Source of the DNA: Tubiluchus corallicola
Taxonomy: Eukaryota > Priapulida > Priapulimorpha > Priapulimorphida > Tubiluchidae
Length of the DNA: 64,000 nucleotides
Reading direction: 5' to 3'
NCBI GenBank assembly: GCA_030141605.1
Contig: JAQGDQ010000862.1
Location: 1 to 64,000, forward strand
The translations under genes and the position numbers were made by a program. The notes under the pieces were generated by a model. It searched no databases. It had not been told where the DNA came from and saw nothing but the letters and a program-made list of their open reading frames with translations. This document shows, in pieces, positions 11,180-22,565 of the stretch (position 1 is the first letter of the stretch; each line of letters begins with the position of its first letter).

Positions 11180-11940
11180 CAGCTATTATTTGGTTCTTAT
11201 CGTGCGATTTTTGTACTTTATAAAGTAAATTTGTTTCAGGATTATAGTTTATAGAATAAATTTAATAAATTTATTTCAGGATTATCGCACCATCTTCTTA
11301 ATATTGGTTTCTTAGTGCATCCTCAGTAAGGTTTTGCTTCATATATTCTTAACTAAATTTAACTTAGGTATAAAGCCACACTGTACCAACTGCATGACAG
11401 TTTGCATTCTACAATTTTTTTTAGCATAGTATTAACATTTTACTTTAAGTTTTGTGATGCACAAAGTCACTAAAGTAAAAATTTGTTGAGTCATTAAACA
11501 TAAAAAAAATTACTCTGCACCAGTTCTGATTCACTTGGATTACTTGTTGTCTTGTAATGAATTTTCTATATTTACATATTGTAGCTGTTGCTTTATTTGT
11601 GATTTTGTACACTAGATGGGTGACAGACATTACCCGAACCTATTCAGTCAATTGGAGCAGCCGCCATTACTAGACATGCATGCTGCACTCCTGCGCTGTC
11701 AATCACTCTTACCTATATGCTCTCGTGTTGCTTCCATGCATGCATTACTACACACACTGCTCTAGCATGTATGAGAGTGCACCATGTCTCTGTCACGTTC
11801 TACACAGGCCCACATGTTTTGATAAAATATTTTCTACATCTATGTACACTAGCCAAAAATGAATGCGGAGAATTATCCGTTTTCAAGCTAATGTTTGCTG
11901 TTTTGGTACAAAGGTATTACCGAAAACCCAAATGATGTGA
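11180..11940 (+). repeat. Family A copy A1 with leader
   Basis: The leader (11,180-11,440) matches 29,170-29,520 and 51,160-51,490. The core has the recurring blocks CTTGTTGTCTTGTAATG, ATTTTGTACACTAGATGG, AATTGGAGCAGCCGCCATT, GCTGTCAATCACTCTTACC and GAGAGTGCACCATGTCTCTG. Copies of the core also occur at 18.8-19.1, 24.8-25.2 (-), 26.5-26.9 (-), 30.7-31.0, 33.3-33.8, 41.9-42.5, 50.6-51.06 and 59.5-59.86 kb. No terminal repeat, tRNA-like promoter or poly-A tail was seen, so its class is unknown. Confidence 0.8.
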
Positions 11941-13370
11941 ATAAAATTTTGCAGACGTTTTCATAGAAACCAGAGCTGGTAGAACTGCCTTATTCTCTGT
12001 TTCCATGTTTCTATGTACTGTGAAAAATAACATAATAGATGAAATTGTCACAGCAGCCACCCATCCATTTAGCTGCAAGTATCTGTAGTGCATTAATTCC
12101 TCCATTGCTACTTATCAAGTAAACCTCTCAACTTCTCCATTATTGTCATTTAGCGACAGAAGATCAAAAGCAGTTTCGCTTGAGAGCTGGAAATAAAGCT
12201 TTGTTATCAAAGCACAGGTGTGTTCTGTTATTTCTGTTGGAAGTTTATGCTTGTCATAATATATCGCCCTGGGAAACGTGTTTTGTTAAGATTGAAAGGA
12301 ATGTCTTTTTAGATTTGAAAGCTTTTTAAACTGTTTGTATAGCAAATATTGGGCTAAAAGCTTTTCTTGTGATAATAAAGGGTGAAACCGCCTAACATTA
12401 ATTGCTGTTTGGATAAGATGGAGAAAGTCTTAAGTGCTCAGCCACCTGAACAAAAGACTCTTTGTAAGACGAAGAAAGTTTTAAATGCTCAGCCACCTGA
12501 ACAAAAGGCTCTTTATATGACGGAGAAAGTTTTAAGTGCTCAGCCACCTGAACAAAGGGCTCTTTATATGACGGAGAAAGTTTTAAGTGCTCAGCCACCT
12601 GAACAAAAGGCTCTTTATGTGGAATTCTAAGATTCAAGTTCTGTTGTTGATTTTGAGCTGGGATAATTGCAGAGAGTGGTTCTGAAGCAAAGAAAGATAT
12701 TTTCCCACATTTTAACATCTTGTGTAAACTAACCCGAACACCTGGAACAGACGTCAGGGAAAGAGTTATGTAAGAAAAATTGAATGAACCGAATGCCCCA
12801 TAACTACGAAAGATTTTGGGACATTTTCGATTTTTAGTGAAAAATTAAAATTTTGCCAAATCTGCTGATACCGTTAACCAAATATTACTGAAAATGCTAG
12901 GGAATTTTTTTTTAAATTATTGCAACGTCATTTCAAACCCTATCTGCCATTGTTTTAAAAGGATTAATAGTTTCCTGTAAACTAGCAGTGAACAAAAGTT
13001 TTTTTCCATGTTATTACATTTTTGAGCAAATTAGCCACCCAAGAACTGCTACCCCTGTGAAAAGAAAGAGCTTTCAAATCCGAGGCCCATAGATATTGTG
13101 TTGTTTTGTTTGTGTTGGGATGTGAGAAATTTCTGAAATTTACTTGTGTCAATAAATCAGCCTAGGAGTCTTGAGAAAGATGCCACTCAAAGAGTTAAGA
13201 AAATAAAGCAGATAGTATTCAAAGACAGCATTACGCACATGGGAAAGATTTAAGAAAATAAAGCAGAACAATCACACACCTAAATTTCAGAGCCTGCATT
13301 CCACACCTGAAAGGATTTAAGCAAAAATAGCAGAGTGTTTACACACTTGAATTTCAAAGCTTGAATTCCT
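11940..13370 (+). repeat. Family B copy B1 (fullest copy)
   Basis: It follows A1 directly, through a junction block (CAGCAGCCACCCATCCATTT) also present at 42.58 and 63.96 kb. It holds the TATCGCCCTGGGAAACGTG block, a four-unit 51-bp minisatellite, and the long AT-rich tail that is also found at 1-560 and 31.85-32.38 kb. Compared with 42.5-43.2 kb it is nearly identical up to the CAGGGAAAGAGTTA block. Confidence 0.8.
12417..12620 (+). repeat. 51-bp minisatellite, 4 units, in frame
   Basis: Four head-to-tail units of 51 bp each encode a 17-residue repeat, best seen as MTEKVLSAQPPEQKALY, within an 82-codon open frame (12,382-12,630). The opposite strand is also open through the array. The copy at 42.9 kb has three units; the copies at 16.8, 25.75 and 31.7 kb have one. 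No function is known. Confidence 0.9.
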
Positions 13371-14170
13371 CGGCAGTGTGCAGTAAGCCTGACATGCAAA
13401 AACTATCTAACACATTTCTAAGATTCTACGTGAATAAGGGTGGATGGAGAAGGCCAAAATTCGAGTTTTTTAGCTTGTTATTTTTTCGCAAAAATTGGCG
13501 TGTATGAAAACACCCCTGAAGTACTTCGTCAAGGTCTCTGGGGTAATGTTTAGCACACAAATTTCGATATTCCATTTCCGGATTTGCTCGCCTGTAAAAC
13601 TGTGTAATGCTGATTATGATCTTTGTTGTATATTTCTCAGTCTATTACCGTCGCCAAAATGAATAAATAAAAGGTAGATAAACTATTAATAACATTTATG
13701 CATTATTGATTATATATCTATTATTTAACAAATATTTTGTGAGTCTTTTTTCTAGCCTATATCATACCAATACAGATAAATTTTTACACGTTTGCTTGCT
13801 TATCTTTGGTAATTTGTTTAGCAATCAGACGAATAAGTTTAGAATTGCTCGGCTTTGGCAGAGATCTGCATCCTATATATTCTAGTTTTACTATAGAAAT
13901 TAATTGTATGTAACACTATGTGCCATTTTTTCCTGTGCCATTTTATCATACAAAGCACCTGATATTGTGGTTGTCATTGTCGTTGTTATTGCTGTTGCTG
14001 TTGTTATTGTAAAACAAAAACAAAGTCCATTTAACATGACTGTGTAGTAGACATAATCCAAGTACTCATAACTTGTGACAGAAGTTTCTTACACAAGTGC
14101 AAGCATATCTTTGTTACGTGGTGGTTATTGATAGTAATAAATAAATAATGAGAGTTTTGTTTTATCCTTC
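13370..14170 (+). repeat. Family C copy C1
   Basis: It matches 45,368-46,110 over about 750 bp, beginning CAGTAAGCCTGACATGCAAA. It contains TATTACCGTCGCCAAAATGA, TTTGGCAGAGAT, TTATGTGCCATTTTT and a degenerate (GTT/ATT) trinucleotide tract. Other copies are at 18.1-18.8 and 32.9-33.3 kb. It follows family B directly. Confidence 0.85.
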
Positions 14171-14524
14171 AGTCATTAACTCCTTCAGGACCGATTGTAG
14201 TTGCTTCATTTTGCCTGGGTGAAGGAAAAGCTGCTCTTACTAACCATTCTATTTTATAATTTTTACTCCTTTCTCCTTCTACTCCTTCTCCTTCTACTCC
14301 TCCTACAATGGATCTTCATGCAAATATTATATATGAAATGCATTTGCTTACACTAGACAAATCGAAAATCATTTCTTGATTAAAAAAAAATAAAAAAGTT
14401 TTCAGTAACTGCAATGTTTGCACTGTAAACATTGTACAGCTTTGCTTGTGTGAAAATGGCTAATACAGAAGATTTCAGCACTCCAGACACAAAACACTGA
14501 TACACTGTGGCCTCAAGCCAAATA
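14171..14524. other. Nothing firmly assigned
   Basis: It has a pyrimidine-rich CTCCTTCTACTCC tract near 14,270-14,305. No gene was recognised. Confidence 0.4.
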
Positions 14525-14885
14525 ACAATATATACACAATAACAATGTAGTTTTAAACAACATGTGAATCTAAAAAAAACTTAATGGATAGCATGTATAA
14601 GAGCTATAATCAGCTTACATGTACAGAACAGTACCGAAAACATAACAGCACAAAAGGTTACAAATAAAAAAGGAAGTGGTCACCCACCCAATATAGATGT
14701 TGTCACAGTTTTGTTTAACTTTCACAAGAAATTAAAAAAAAACAAATAATAATAATAATAATAATAATGCAAAACTAATAGTAATGCTGCTTACAAAACA
14801 TACGCAAATCTTGAGCTAACACATGACTTTTCATGAAAACAAACTGATCTAAAACTGTCAAGCAAATCAAAAAGTGGAAAATCAT
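14525..14885 (+). repeat. Direct repeat K, first copy
   Basis: It is repeated at 15,235-15,470. Shared blocks are ATAACAATGTAGTTTTAAAC, GGATAGCATGTATAA, AAAAGGTTACAAATAAAAAA and GTCACCCACCCA. It contains a short (AAT)n run at about 14,745-14,768. This copy is longer than the second. Confidence 0.85.
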
Positions 14886-15234
14886 CGTAAGAAATGCGCT
14901 AGAATACGACCAGAAAAACTTCATCACAAAATCTAACAAACTCATTGCAACAGTAAAATTGGTTTAAAAGTAAAAGCTAAAGAGCTTTATATTGAACTAG
15001 TCGTATAAATTGTTTTGATAGTTTTGAGGAACGGATTTTGTTAGAAACTTTTAAAAGATGACTATGTTGTTTTGATGCCAAAGTTTTGTTTTCATGTTTT
15101 CATGTTTTCATGTTTGAAGTCAAGATTTGGTGAAAATAAAGTGTAACGGACACAAGAAAGTGTCACAGTGATGTGTGTATGCGTAGACTCATGCATAAAG
15201 CTGCTTAAAATTTTCTTAGTTACAGAGTTTTATT

Positions 15235-15470
15235 GTTACCCAATAACAATGTAGTTTTAAACCACAATTAAATCTGGAAAAACTTAACGGATAGCATGTA
15301 TAACAGTTACATGTACAGATCAATACCGAAAATATAACAGTACAAAAGGTTACAAATAAAAAAGCAAGTAGTCACCCACCCATTATAGATGTTACCACAG
15401 TGTTGTTTAACTGTCACAAAAACAAATAATAATAATGCAAAACTAACTGTCAAACAAATCAAATAATTCT
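15235..15470 (+). repeat. Direct repeat K, second copy
   Basis: Same blocks and order as 14,525-14,885 with internal deletions, including a shorter AAT run. The spacer between the two copies (14,886-15,234) has no recognised feature. Confidence 0.85.
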
Positions 15471-15589
15471 AAAACTGATGACTGCACACAGGGCGTCAAA
15501 CCTCAGTCTAACAATTATTCAACAAGTGGGGGGTCATTCTACTAGAACATTATTGTGACAACATCTAGTTACATTGTTTAATGTTGTTT

Positions 15590-15870
15590 TAGTGGTTTTT
15601 GTAAACAAAATCATACAGTGCAATATTATTTGTCAGTATTACATAAGAATGTTGAAATGCAGCTGTATTTTTGAACCATGTACTACGTACCAGGGCCTTA
15701 ACCATTGTAGTAAACTGCTGTTTGCTATATTACAGATTACATCCTGCAGCTGCTGAATGAAATACGGGTTTAGACGGCAGGTGAACTTTGACAGAGTGTA
15801 GCATGACAACAACAAAATACAGTTGATCCAATGCCACGGTCTGATAGCACTGTTTCTATCTTTTCTTTTA
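15590..15870 (+). repeat. Family E copy E1
   Basis: It matches 33,840-34,085 and 59,911-60,105. Shared are GAATGTTGAAATGCAGC-like text, TTTGACAGAGTGTAGCATGA and ATACAGTTGAYCCA. In the other two copies E follows family A. Confidence 0.65.
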
Positions 15871-16439
15871 GCTTTTCCTTTACATATGATTAGTCTAACA
15901 CTTTTGTATCACTTTTGTTATTTCAAAAACATAACATCACTCCATATTAGGGAATAACATTACACACAAAATTTGGGGAATTATTATTATTATCATTTTC
16001 TTAGGGGAAATAACACCAAAATAAAGTTAAGCTTGAATAACTCTTAATTATATTGCTAATACAAATGCGAACCTCGTTATTCATGCAAATTTAACACACC
16101 TACAACAATATACTATAATGGAACTATAACTTATGACGGTAGTAAAATATCATCAGCAGAGCTGTGCTAGTTTAACGTTTTCACTCGGGAGAAGGGTACG
16201 TGCAGTACATTAGCGTTTCTCGTGAGATATGAGAAACAAAACTGTTACTTGGCTAAAAAAAGTTTAGGCAACCCTAAAATATGTTTAACTTGATTTTCAT
16301 GATATTTCCCCTTTAAGTGGTTTTGCAAGATCATTAACTACAAGAGGTGTTTTACCATATTCTCCCTATCAGGATAAAAACCAGCTAACATCGGAGAAAC
16401 AGCAATAACATTTTCTGCACACACCAATCCATTTAGTTG
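15871..16439. other. Nothing assigned
   Basis: AT-rich sequence without a recognisable gene or a copy of the named families. Confidence 0.4.
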
Positions 16440-16960
16440 CAAGTTTCGGTAGTGCATAACTGTTATTGCTATCTATTCTTTATGTCATGGCGTTCTCAAG
16501 CTATTCCATTATTTTCAAAAAGTGAAATGCGTGTTTGCCTGTGTGCAAAATTTCCTTTGTCTGTGTGGGTTTAGAATTTTCTTTAGGAAGCAGTGGTGTG
16601 TTCGATTATTTCTGCTGCTTGTTGATGCTTGAAATAATATAACTGGGAGATACACAATAAGATGTTTTGTTAACTTTGAAAGGAATATAATGGCCTTTTC
16701 AGATTTGAAAGCTTTTGAAAGTATGTTTAATACAAACGCTGGGGTAGAAACTGGTTTTCCTTTTCACGAAATTAAAGGGCGAGACACTGTAAAAGTAATT
16801 GCTGTTTGGATAAGACAGAGAAAGTTTTTTAAAAGTTCTTAGCGACACGAACAAAAGACCTTTTAATGTGGATTCAAGTTCTGTTATTGATCTTGAGCAT
16901 GGATAAATTGTTGAGAGCAAAGAAAAATACTTTCCAATGTTTTAAATTCTTGTGTAAATT
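16440..16960 (+). repeat. Family B copy B2, diverged
   Basis: It aligns to 12,070-12,720 through the TTTAGTTGCAAGT junction, ACTGGGAGATACACAATAAG and a single 51-bp unit at about 16,815. It is more diverged than the copies at 12 and 42 kb. Confidence 0.65.
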
Positions 16961-18119
16961 GAGGGAAAAAGTTATCATATAACATTAAAAATATAGGACG
17001 CCAAAGAACAAACTAAAATAGTGAATGTCTTGTGATTGGGAAAGATTTTGCATAAAAGAAAATTAGCCAATGTGAAACTACAGATACATAGCTCAAACAT
17101 TCACTAGATGTCATTGAAAAATTTTTTTGGCACAATTCACCAAACCTGTTATCAAAAATTGAAATTTATTTGAAAGGCATTTGCTAGGAAAAGATTTTAG
17201 ACATTTGTGTGAAATCAAATAACCAGATCTGTTATGGAAGCAAAAAGTGATGATCTGACAGTAAATATAATTGAAAATTTGGGTATTTTGAAGTAAAGAA
17301 ATATAATTCCCTGATTATAATTTTTTTATAATATATAGATAACATGAGCTGAGCCGTCAAATGAACAAAAACGCTGTCTTTCCCAAAAAATGCTTTTCTA
17401 GGTTTTCATTAAAGCTTTCGTGCTGTCACCATAGATTGCCAAATGCTACTATTGCATTAATGTTTATTAAGGTATCAAGCTATCATTAAATATTATTAAA
17501 AAAATTGCAAATTCTTTGAAGGTTATTCCTCAGGCACTTCAATGGATTTAAAGATGAAATAATGGTCTACTGATTGTTGTAAATTGTTGAAAATCTTTGA
17601 AAATACAAGAAATGTTGTAATGAGGTGGCTACAAAAATGCAACAGGAAAATGGCTCAGAAAAAATGGCATAGAAAAAATAACTGAAATTGCAAAAGTAGG
17701 TAAAAAATGAAACACAGTATGTGGTTCGGGTTAGGGTTACAGTGGGCGATTATAATTTTAGTTTTTAACTCTGTCTTGGAAGTTGTGCTTCAACACAGTT
17801 TGTTAGTTTTGTTTGTTTTTTGTCTATTATGTAAATCTTTTTGAAGAAATGTGGGTAGAGGAGAGCATATTTGGAATACTTTTGCTATTCACAAAACTTG
17901 ACGTGTGCAGTAAAAAACGAGAAACACTTTGCCAAAATCTGTGAGTGTATGTGTACTATGGGTGACCATTGAACGTTCGAATTCAAATGAACAGTCCCAA
18001 ATTCGGTTGGATTTGAATTCGCTTTCTGGTAGAGAATGCTCACCCCTAGTGTGTGCTACACACCTCTTGTTTGTTATCTCCACCTAAACAGATAATTACG
18101 AGTTAATACGAGGTTCATT
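16961..18119. other. Mostly unassigned; upstream edge of family C
   Basis: 17,600-17,840 aligns weakly to 45,150-45,370, both reading towards family C (TAATTTTAGTTTTT, CTTCAACACAGT). 16,961-17,600 and 17,850-18,119 show no gene or known repeat. Confidence 0.45.
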
Positions 18120-18770
18120 TCGAGAAATTCTCGCTCATAAAGCTGTGTGTAATGCAGATTATGATCTATGCTTGCATATTTGTCAGTCATTTTAAATTCC
18201 CAAAATGAAATAGTAAAAGGTAAATAAACACTGTGTGGAGCAGCAGCACATTACTGTTTATAAAATTGTTTGACAAACAAATATTTTGCTAGCCTGTATC
18301 ATACTAATACAGATACATTTTTGTGTGTTTGCTTGTTTATCTTTGTGTTAAATTTTTTAGCCAAAAGATGCAGAAGAATAAGTTTTTAGAATTGTCCTGC
18401 TCTGGCAGAGATTTGTTTCCTATGAGCGCATTCTAGTTTTATTGTAGAAATCAATTGCATCCATGTAACATTATGTGCCATTTTTCCCTGTTCCCTTTTT
18501 TATCTGCACCGTTTTAGTTGTGCACAGCTGCTGCTATTGTGGTTGTTATTGTCGTTGTCACTGCTACCTGTTGTCATTGCTGCTGCTGTTGCTGTTGTTG
18601 TTATTATTGAAAAAAAAACAAAAGCAAGGACAGGCTAAGTGTGAATATGCAGTAGATACAATCCATTTACTAAAATTTGTGACACAATTTCCTACATATG
18701 TTCTCTGCAATTCTTTGTTGGTTATTGATAGTAACAAATAACCAATGAGAGTGCACGAAAAATTGCTCTC
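18120..18770 (+). repeat. Family C copy C2
   Basis: It matches 45,570-46,110. It includes the TTATGTGCCATTTTTCCC block and the best developed (TTG/CTG) trinucleotide tract (18,525-18,610), followed by GGCTAAGTGTGA. Confidence 0.8.
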
Positions 18771-18779
18771 ACTAAGCAG

Positions 18780-19150
18780 TGATCATGTTGTATTGTAGCT
18801 GTTACATAAGTTGCAATTTTGTACAGTGGATGGCTGTCTCGCTTTGCCCAATAATATTCAGCTAATTGGAGCAGTTATATTATTACAAATCTTATTTCAA
18901 GACTGCATATTAATTTTGATTTCAAATGCGTAATACTAAACCTACCTACTATCATTTATGTAATTGTTAGTAACTACTGTTTGTTAATTATTATTGTTTT
19001 AGTTGTTGTATTGTACAATAGATGGCTCACTGATATTACCCAAAACTATTCAGCCAATTGGAGCATCTGCCATTGCTAGACACGCATACTGATAGTAACT
19101 CTTACACACGAGCTCTCATGTGCATCGGAACTACAGGAATAGCTATCAAA
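18780..19150 (+). repeat. Family A subtype plus partial A copy
   Basis: 18,780-18,900 is a variant with GTACAGTGGATGGCTGTCT and AGCTAATTGGAGCAG, also seen at 41,870-41,980. 19,010-19,130 is the standard A core, which breaks off after CACGAGCTCTCATGTGCATC. Confidence 0.7.
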
Positions 19151-20949
19151 AATACAGGTTATCATAGTTATTCTTCTTTAAATTTCTAAAGGGTAAGAAG
19201 AAGTGAATAAATGCAGAGCATAACTAATAAATCCAATACGGATTATAAATGGACTAATGAGACTACTGAGTCAGTTGTAAGTGAAAACACCTAAAGCTTA
19301 AATAATCTGAATTTATTGTAAACAGAAAAGCCTGACTAGACTCTCACACAATTTTTACAATTTTTGCTATGGATTTTAAACAAGAATGGACAATTCCCAA
19401 TCATTTTAAAGTACAAAAGGTTTCTCCCAGTTGTACTGCACATTTTCTTGTATTGTAACTGTAGATATAAGTTAAGATGTGTATAAATGCAATAAAATAC
19501 AACCCGTAAATCAGAAGTGGTAGATATACTACTTGTACTAGAAGTAGTTTTTCTGTTTTTGGGAAATCGGTTTGGAGCAGTTATTTATTCAAAACTCCAG
19601 CATTAATGCTATGTAACTTAAAATAATAATACTTTTTACACCAAACAGTCACTTTTTCTTTTTACAATCAATATAAAATATAAATAATTATAAAAACACG
19701 TTACATTATAATTTTATACGAAAAAACTCAAAATAATATTTATAATAATGATGATCATTTCCACCACAACAGCAGCCCATACAAATCTCACTACAGTACA
19801 CATCACTACATGGTAAATCACATTTACAAAATTATTATAAATTTCCCAGCAAAGTTATTATAAATTTTCATTCTCATAAATTGACGCATTGAATTATGAA
19901 AAAATCATGTGCATGTTCTCTTGGTATCCCGGCGATTTTGTTGGATTATAAAGAACAGATTTTACTACTTTTAAAAGTGCTACACCACACAACTACAACC
20001 AAGAAAAGAGCAGTGTAAATACTTCTCAAGTTAATTTTACAGATTTTTGTTAATTTATATGTAGTTATAGTGCTGTAGAATAAATGTGTTGTCTCTATTT
20101 AAACTCATTATGCTAAATACATGTTAGTCATAATTTTTGATTTTCCCATTTTTCTACTATTCCATGACCACTTACTGGACCTAGTTCTCACTGAACTAAA
20201 GGATTTATTGTCAACAATGGTCAAATAGAAAATGTTGTTAACACTGGACAGATAATAAAGTGATTATCATTTTTCTGAAGATTTTTAAAAACTACTTTTT
20301 TACTATCAAAACAATAGCGTGAGCATTAAATAAAAATACTATTGAATTCATTCAGTTGATTTTTCATCTGTTGTTTTTCATTCACTTATTTTGGTTTCTC
20401 AACCATCTTCCTGATGTCTCTTCCCTGTTGTGGCAGCCTCTTGTGTGACGTATTTGCAAAAGTAACTTTAAATTTGAGAAATAATTAAATATGAATGGAA
20501 AACTCTTTATCCTAATTAAATGAACCAAAAATAAACTTTGCAGTAAATTCGCTAGACTCTAAAGGGTTATTGTGTTCAACATTTGCAGTAACATTAAATT
20601 TTGTTCAAACCTCCCTAGCTGTCAATCACGAATTGAATTGGTTGGGTGCAATTCGTAGAAAAACACTGATCGTTTCAATTCTTGATCACGAATCAGTATT
20701 TACAAATCGTATTTGCGAAATTCATTTCACACAAAGTTTCATGCTCGTAAGAAAGCGTTAGTGTGGCTGTTTTACTCAGATTGCAGGTCAGATTCTTGGA
20801 TTTTATTGATTTTGTAATAATGTGCTAAAGAAACGAGTCACTGTTTCAGTCAATTTAGTTTGCTCAATGCAAAATGTGATATCTTTATGCAAAGTTACCA
20901 GCACAGTAAAAAACGTTGGGTGAAATTTTTGACACTCTGCTGCAATGGA
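19151..20949. other. AT-rich stretch, nothing assigned
   Basis: No gene was recognised. 20,625-20,740 resembles 45,030-45,130 (TTGGGTGCAA, TTTACAAATCGTATTTG), so part of it is an old repeat. 20,300-20,400 shares ATTCAGTTGATTTTT with 44,245. Confidence 0.4.
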
Positions 20950-21604
20950 GAAGATAATCCACCAATGTAATTTTCAGTGAGTTATTAGCCTGTACATCAA
21001 CCTCAGCTTAGAAATAGCATAGAGCAACGAGATTAGTATCTGAATGGTCCTCATGGAATGAAGATTCAGAATGTGAATAGCTAGAAAAGCTTCATTGCTG
21101 TCTTGTGGACAATTTTTCTACGCAAGCACACATTGTGATTTTACTGATTGGGGCATTTCCACTGTGTGCAACAAACACATTTATGTTTATAAAACATATA
21201 CAATTCAAAGATATAAGTAGATACACAATTACAAGTACAATCAATTAGCAAAACGTTTAGCAGACTTATGCAGTTCTGCAAAAATTTGAGGAAAATGCCA
21301 CTAGATTGACCTTGTGCCGGATTCCCTAACAAACGATTTTCTTGGTAAGTTTGTGTGTTCGACCATTTTAGCACCGCGTGCAGATTCGCTAAGCCAGTCT
21401 TTGTAAAAATCTTCTTAAATTAGTTGGAAACTTTGCACAAGGATTATGGATTATTTAGTTGTAAATTTGCATGCAGTGGACAGTTTAAATGGCAGGTCTT
21501 CTTGTGGAAAAGGAAAAGGCTGACAAAAGAAATTTTTTTTGCAAATAGATTTAGACTTCTCGTATGAAAGTGTTAATTATAGTCCACAAGTCTAGTTTCG
21601 CCCC

Positions 21605-21654
<50 letters not shown>

Positions 21655-21785
21655 GCTTCTATAGATTTGTCTATTTTGTATATTCATCTGTCTATGTACT
21701 TATCCGCGAGCAACACGACAGCAATCATGAAAATAGAAAATCTAAATAAAGTTAATAATGGAGTCCTTGAGATGTATTCTTGAAG
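20950..21785 (+). repeat. Family P copy P1
   Basis: It is collinear with 34,662-35,080 and 36,700-36,870, where an RT relic interrupts it. Shared are TCCTCATGGAATG, CAATTTTTCTACGCAAG, TTCTTGTGGAAAAG, then (TC)n and GAGCAACACGACAGC. The (TC)n tract here is 21,604-21,650. Confidence 0.85.
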
Positions 21786-22565
21786 GCAAGTGTAACATTC
21801 GGATCACGAAATTCTTTGCTAGCCCAACTGGGCCTCAAACTTGGGTCGGGCAACTTAAGTCAAGACGGATTGCTGAATGGGTCGGTGACTCCAAATGTTA
21901 AAGAGCAGCAATATTTGTTTTAATTCTAAGGCATATACAAGCACAGGAGGGGTCGGTCCATCCTAAAGTACAAAGAATGGGCCAATAGCAATAGCGTGTG
22001 AACACAACAAAGAATAAATAAACAAACTGCCATATTTTTAACATTTTATTCGGCAAAATTAATTATTTAATCAAAAACAATAAACAAAAAAAAACTCACA
22101 ACTTGCACAAGAACAGCGGGGTACCCCTCATTTAATATCAGTCGGGTAGCATTTAACATAAGCGGGACGCCTCCCGAAAAGTTCCGAAGTTCATGCACTT
22201 TGGTTGCTAGAATCACTTTGCTATCAAATCAATGTCCCCTCGCCTGACTGGCTTAACGAGATTAGCGGACGATGACAGACCATTGGGATTCTCCTGACAT
22301 CCTCTCCACCTAATGAGTCAGGTACCAGGCTTTCAGAAGGTATAGAAGTCTACTTTTTGTGCCGTTTTGCTTGAAATCTCCACCAATCATGGAAGCATGC
22401 ACATCACAGGAAAATGTCATTTGCCAAATATAAGACGTATGGCTCCGTCTACTCAAGATAAATGACTGGTAGTGTGAGCAATTCAATCCATGTAGCTATT
22501 GCAAGTCATGAAGAGGATTACAAAAGTATCCGAAGCAACGTCTTGTCAGCCAACACCCTGACAAT
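21786..22565. other. GC-richer unassigned insertion
   Basis: The match to the second P copy stops at 21,785 and family R2 starts at about 22,566. Between them is sequence of higher GC with no copy elsewhere in the window. It begins TGTAACATTCGG and ends near CACCCTGACA, so the TG...CA ends of an LTR are possible. No target duplication was found, so it is left unassigned. Confidence 0.35.

Noticed and set aside
11680-11935. Overlapping 60-72-codon frames in family A copies (also at 30.7, 42.2 and 59.5 kb).
   Set aside because: They recur because the repeat copies are similar; starts, stops and frames differ between copies and no domain is seen.
17725-17745. GGGTTAGGGTTA as an internal telomere repeat.
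   Set aside because: Only two partial units are present.
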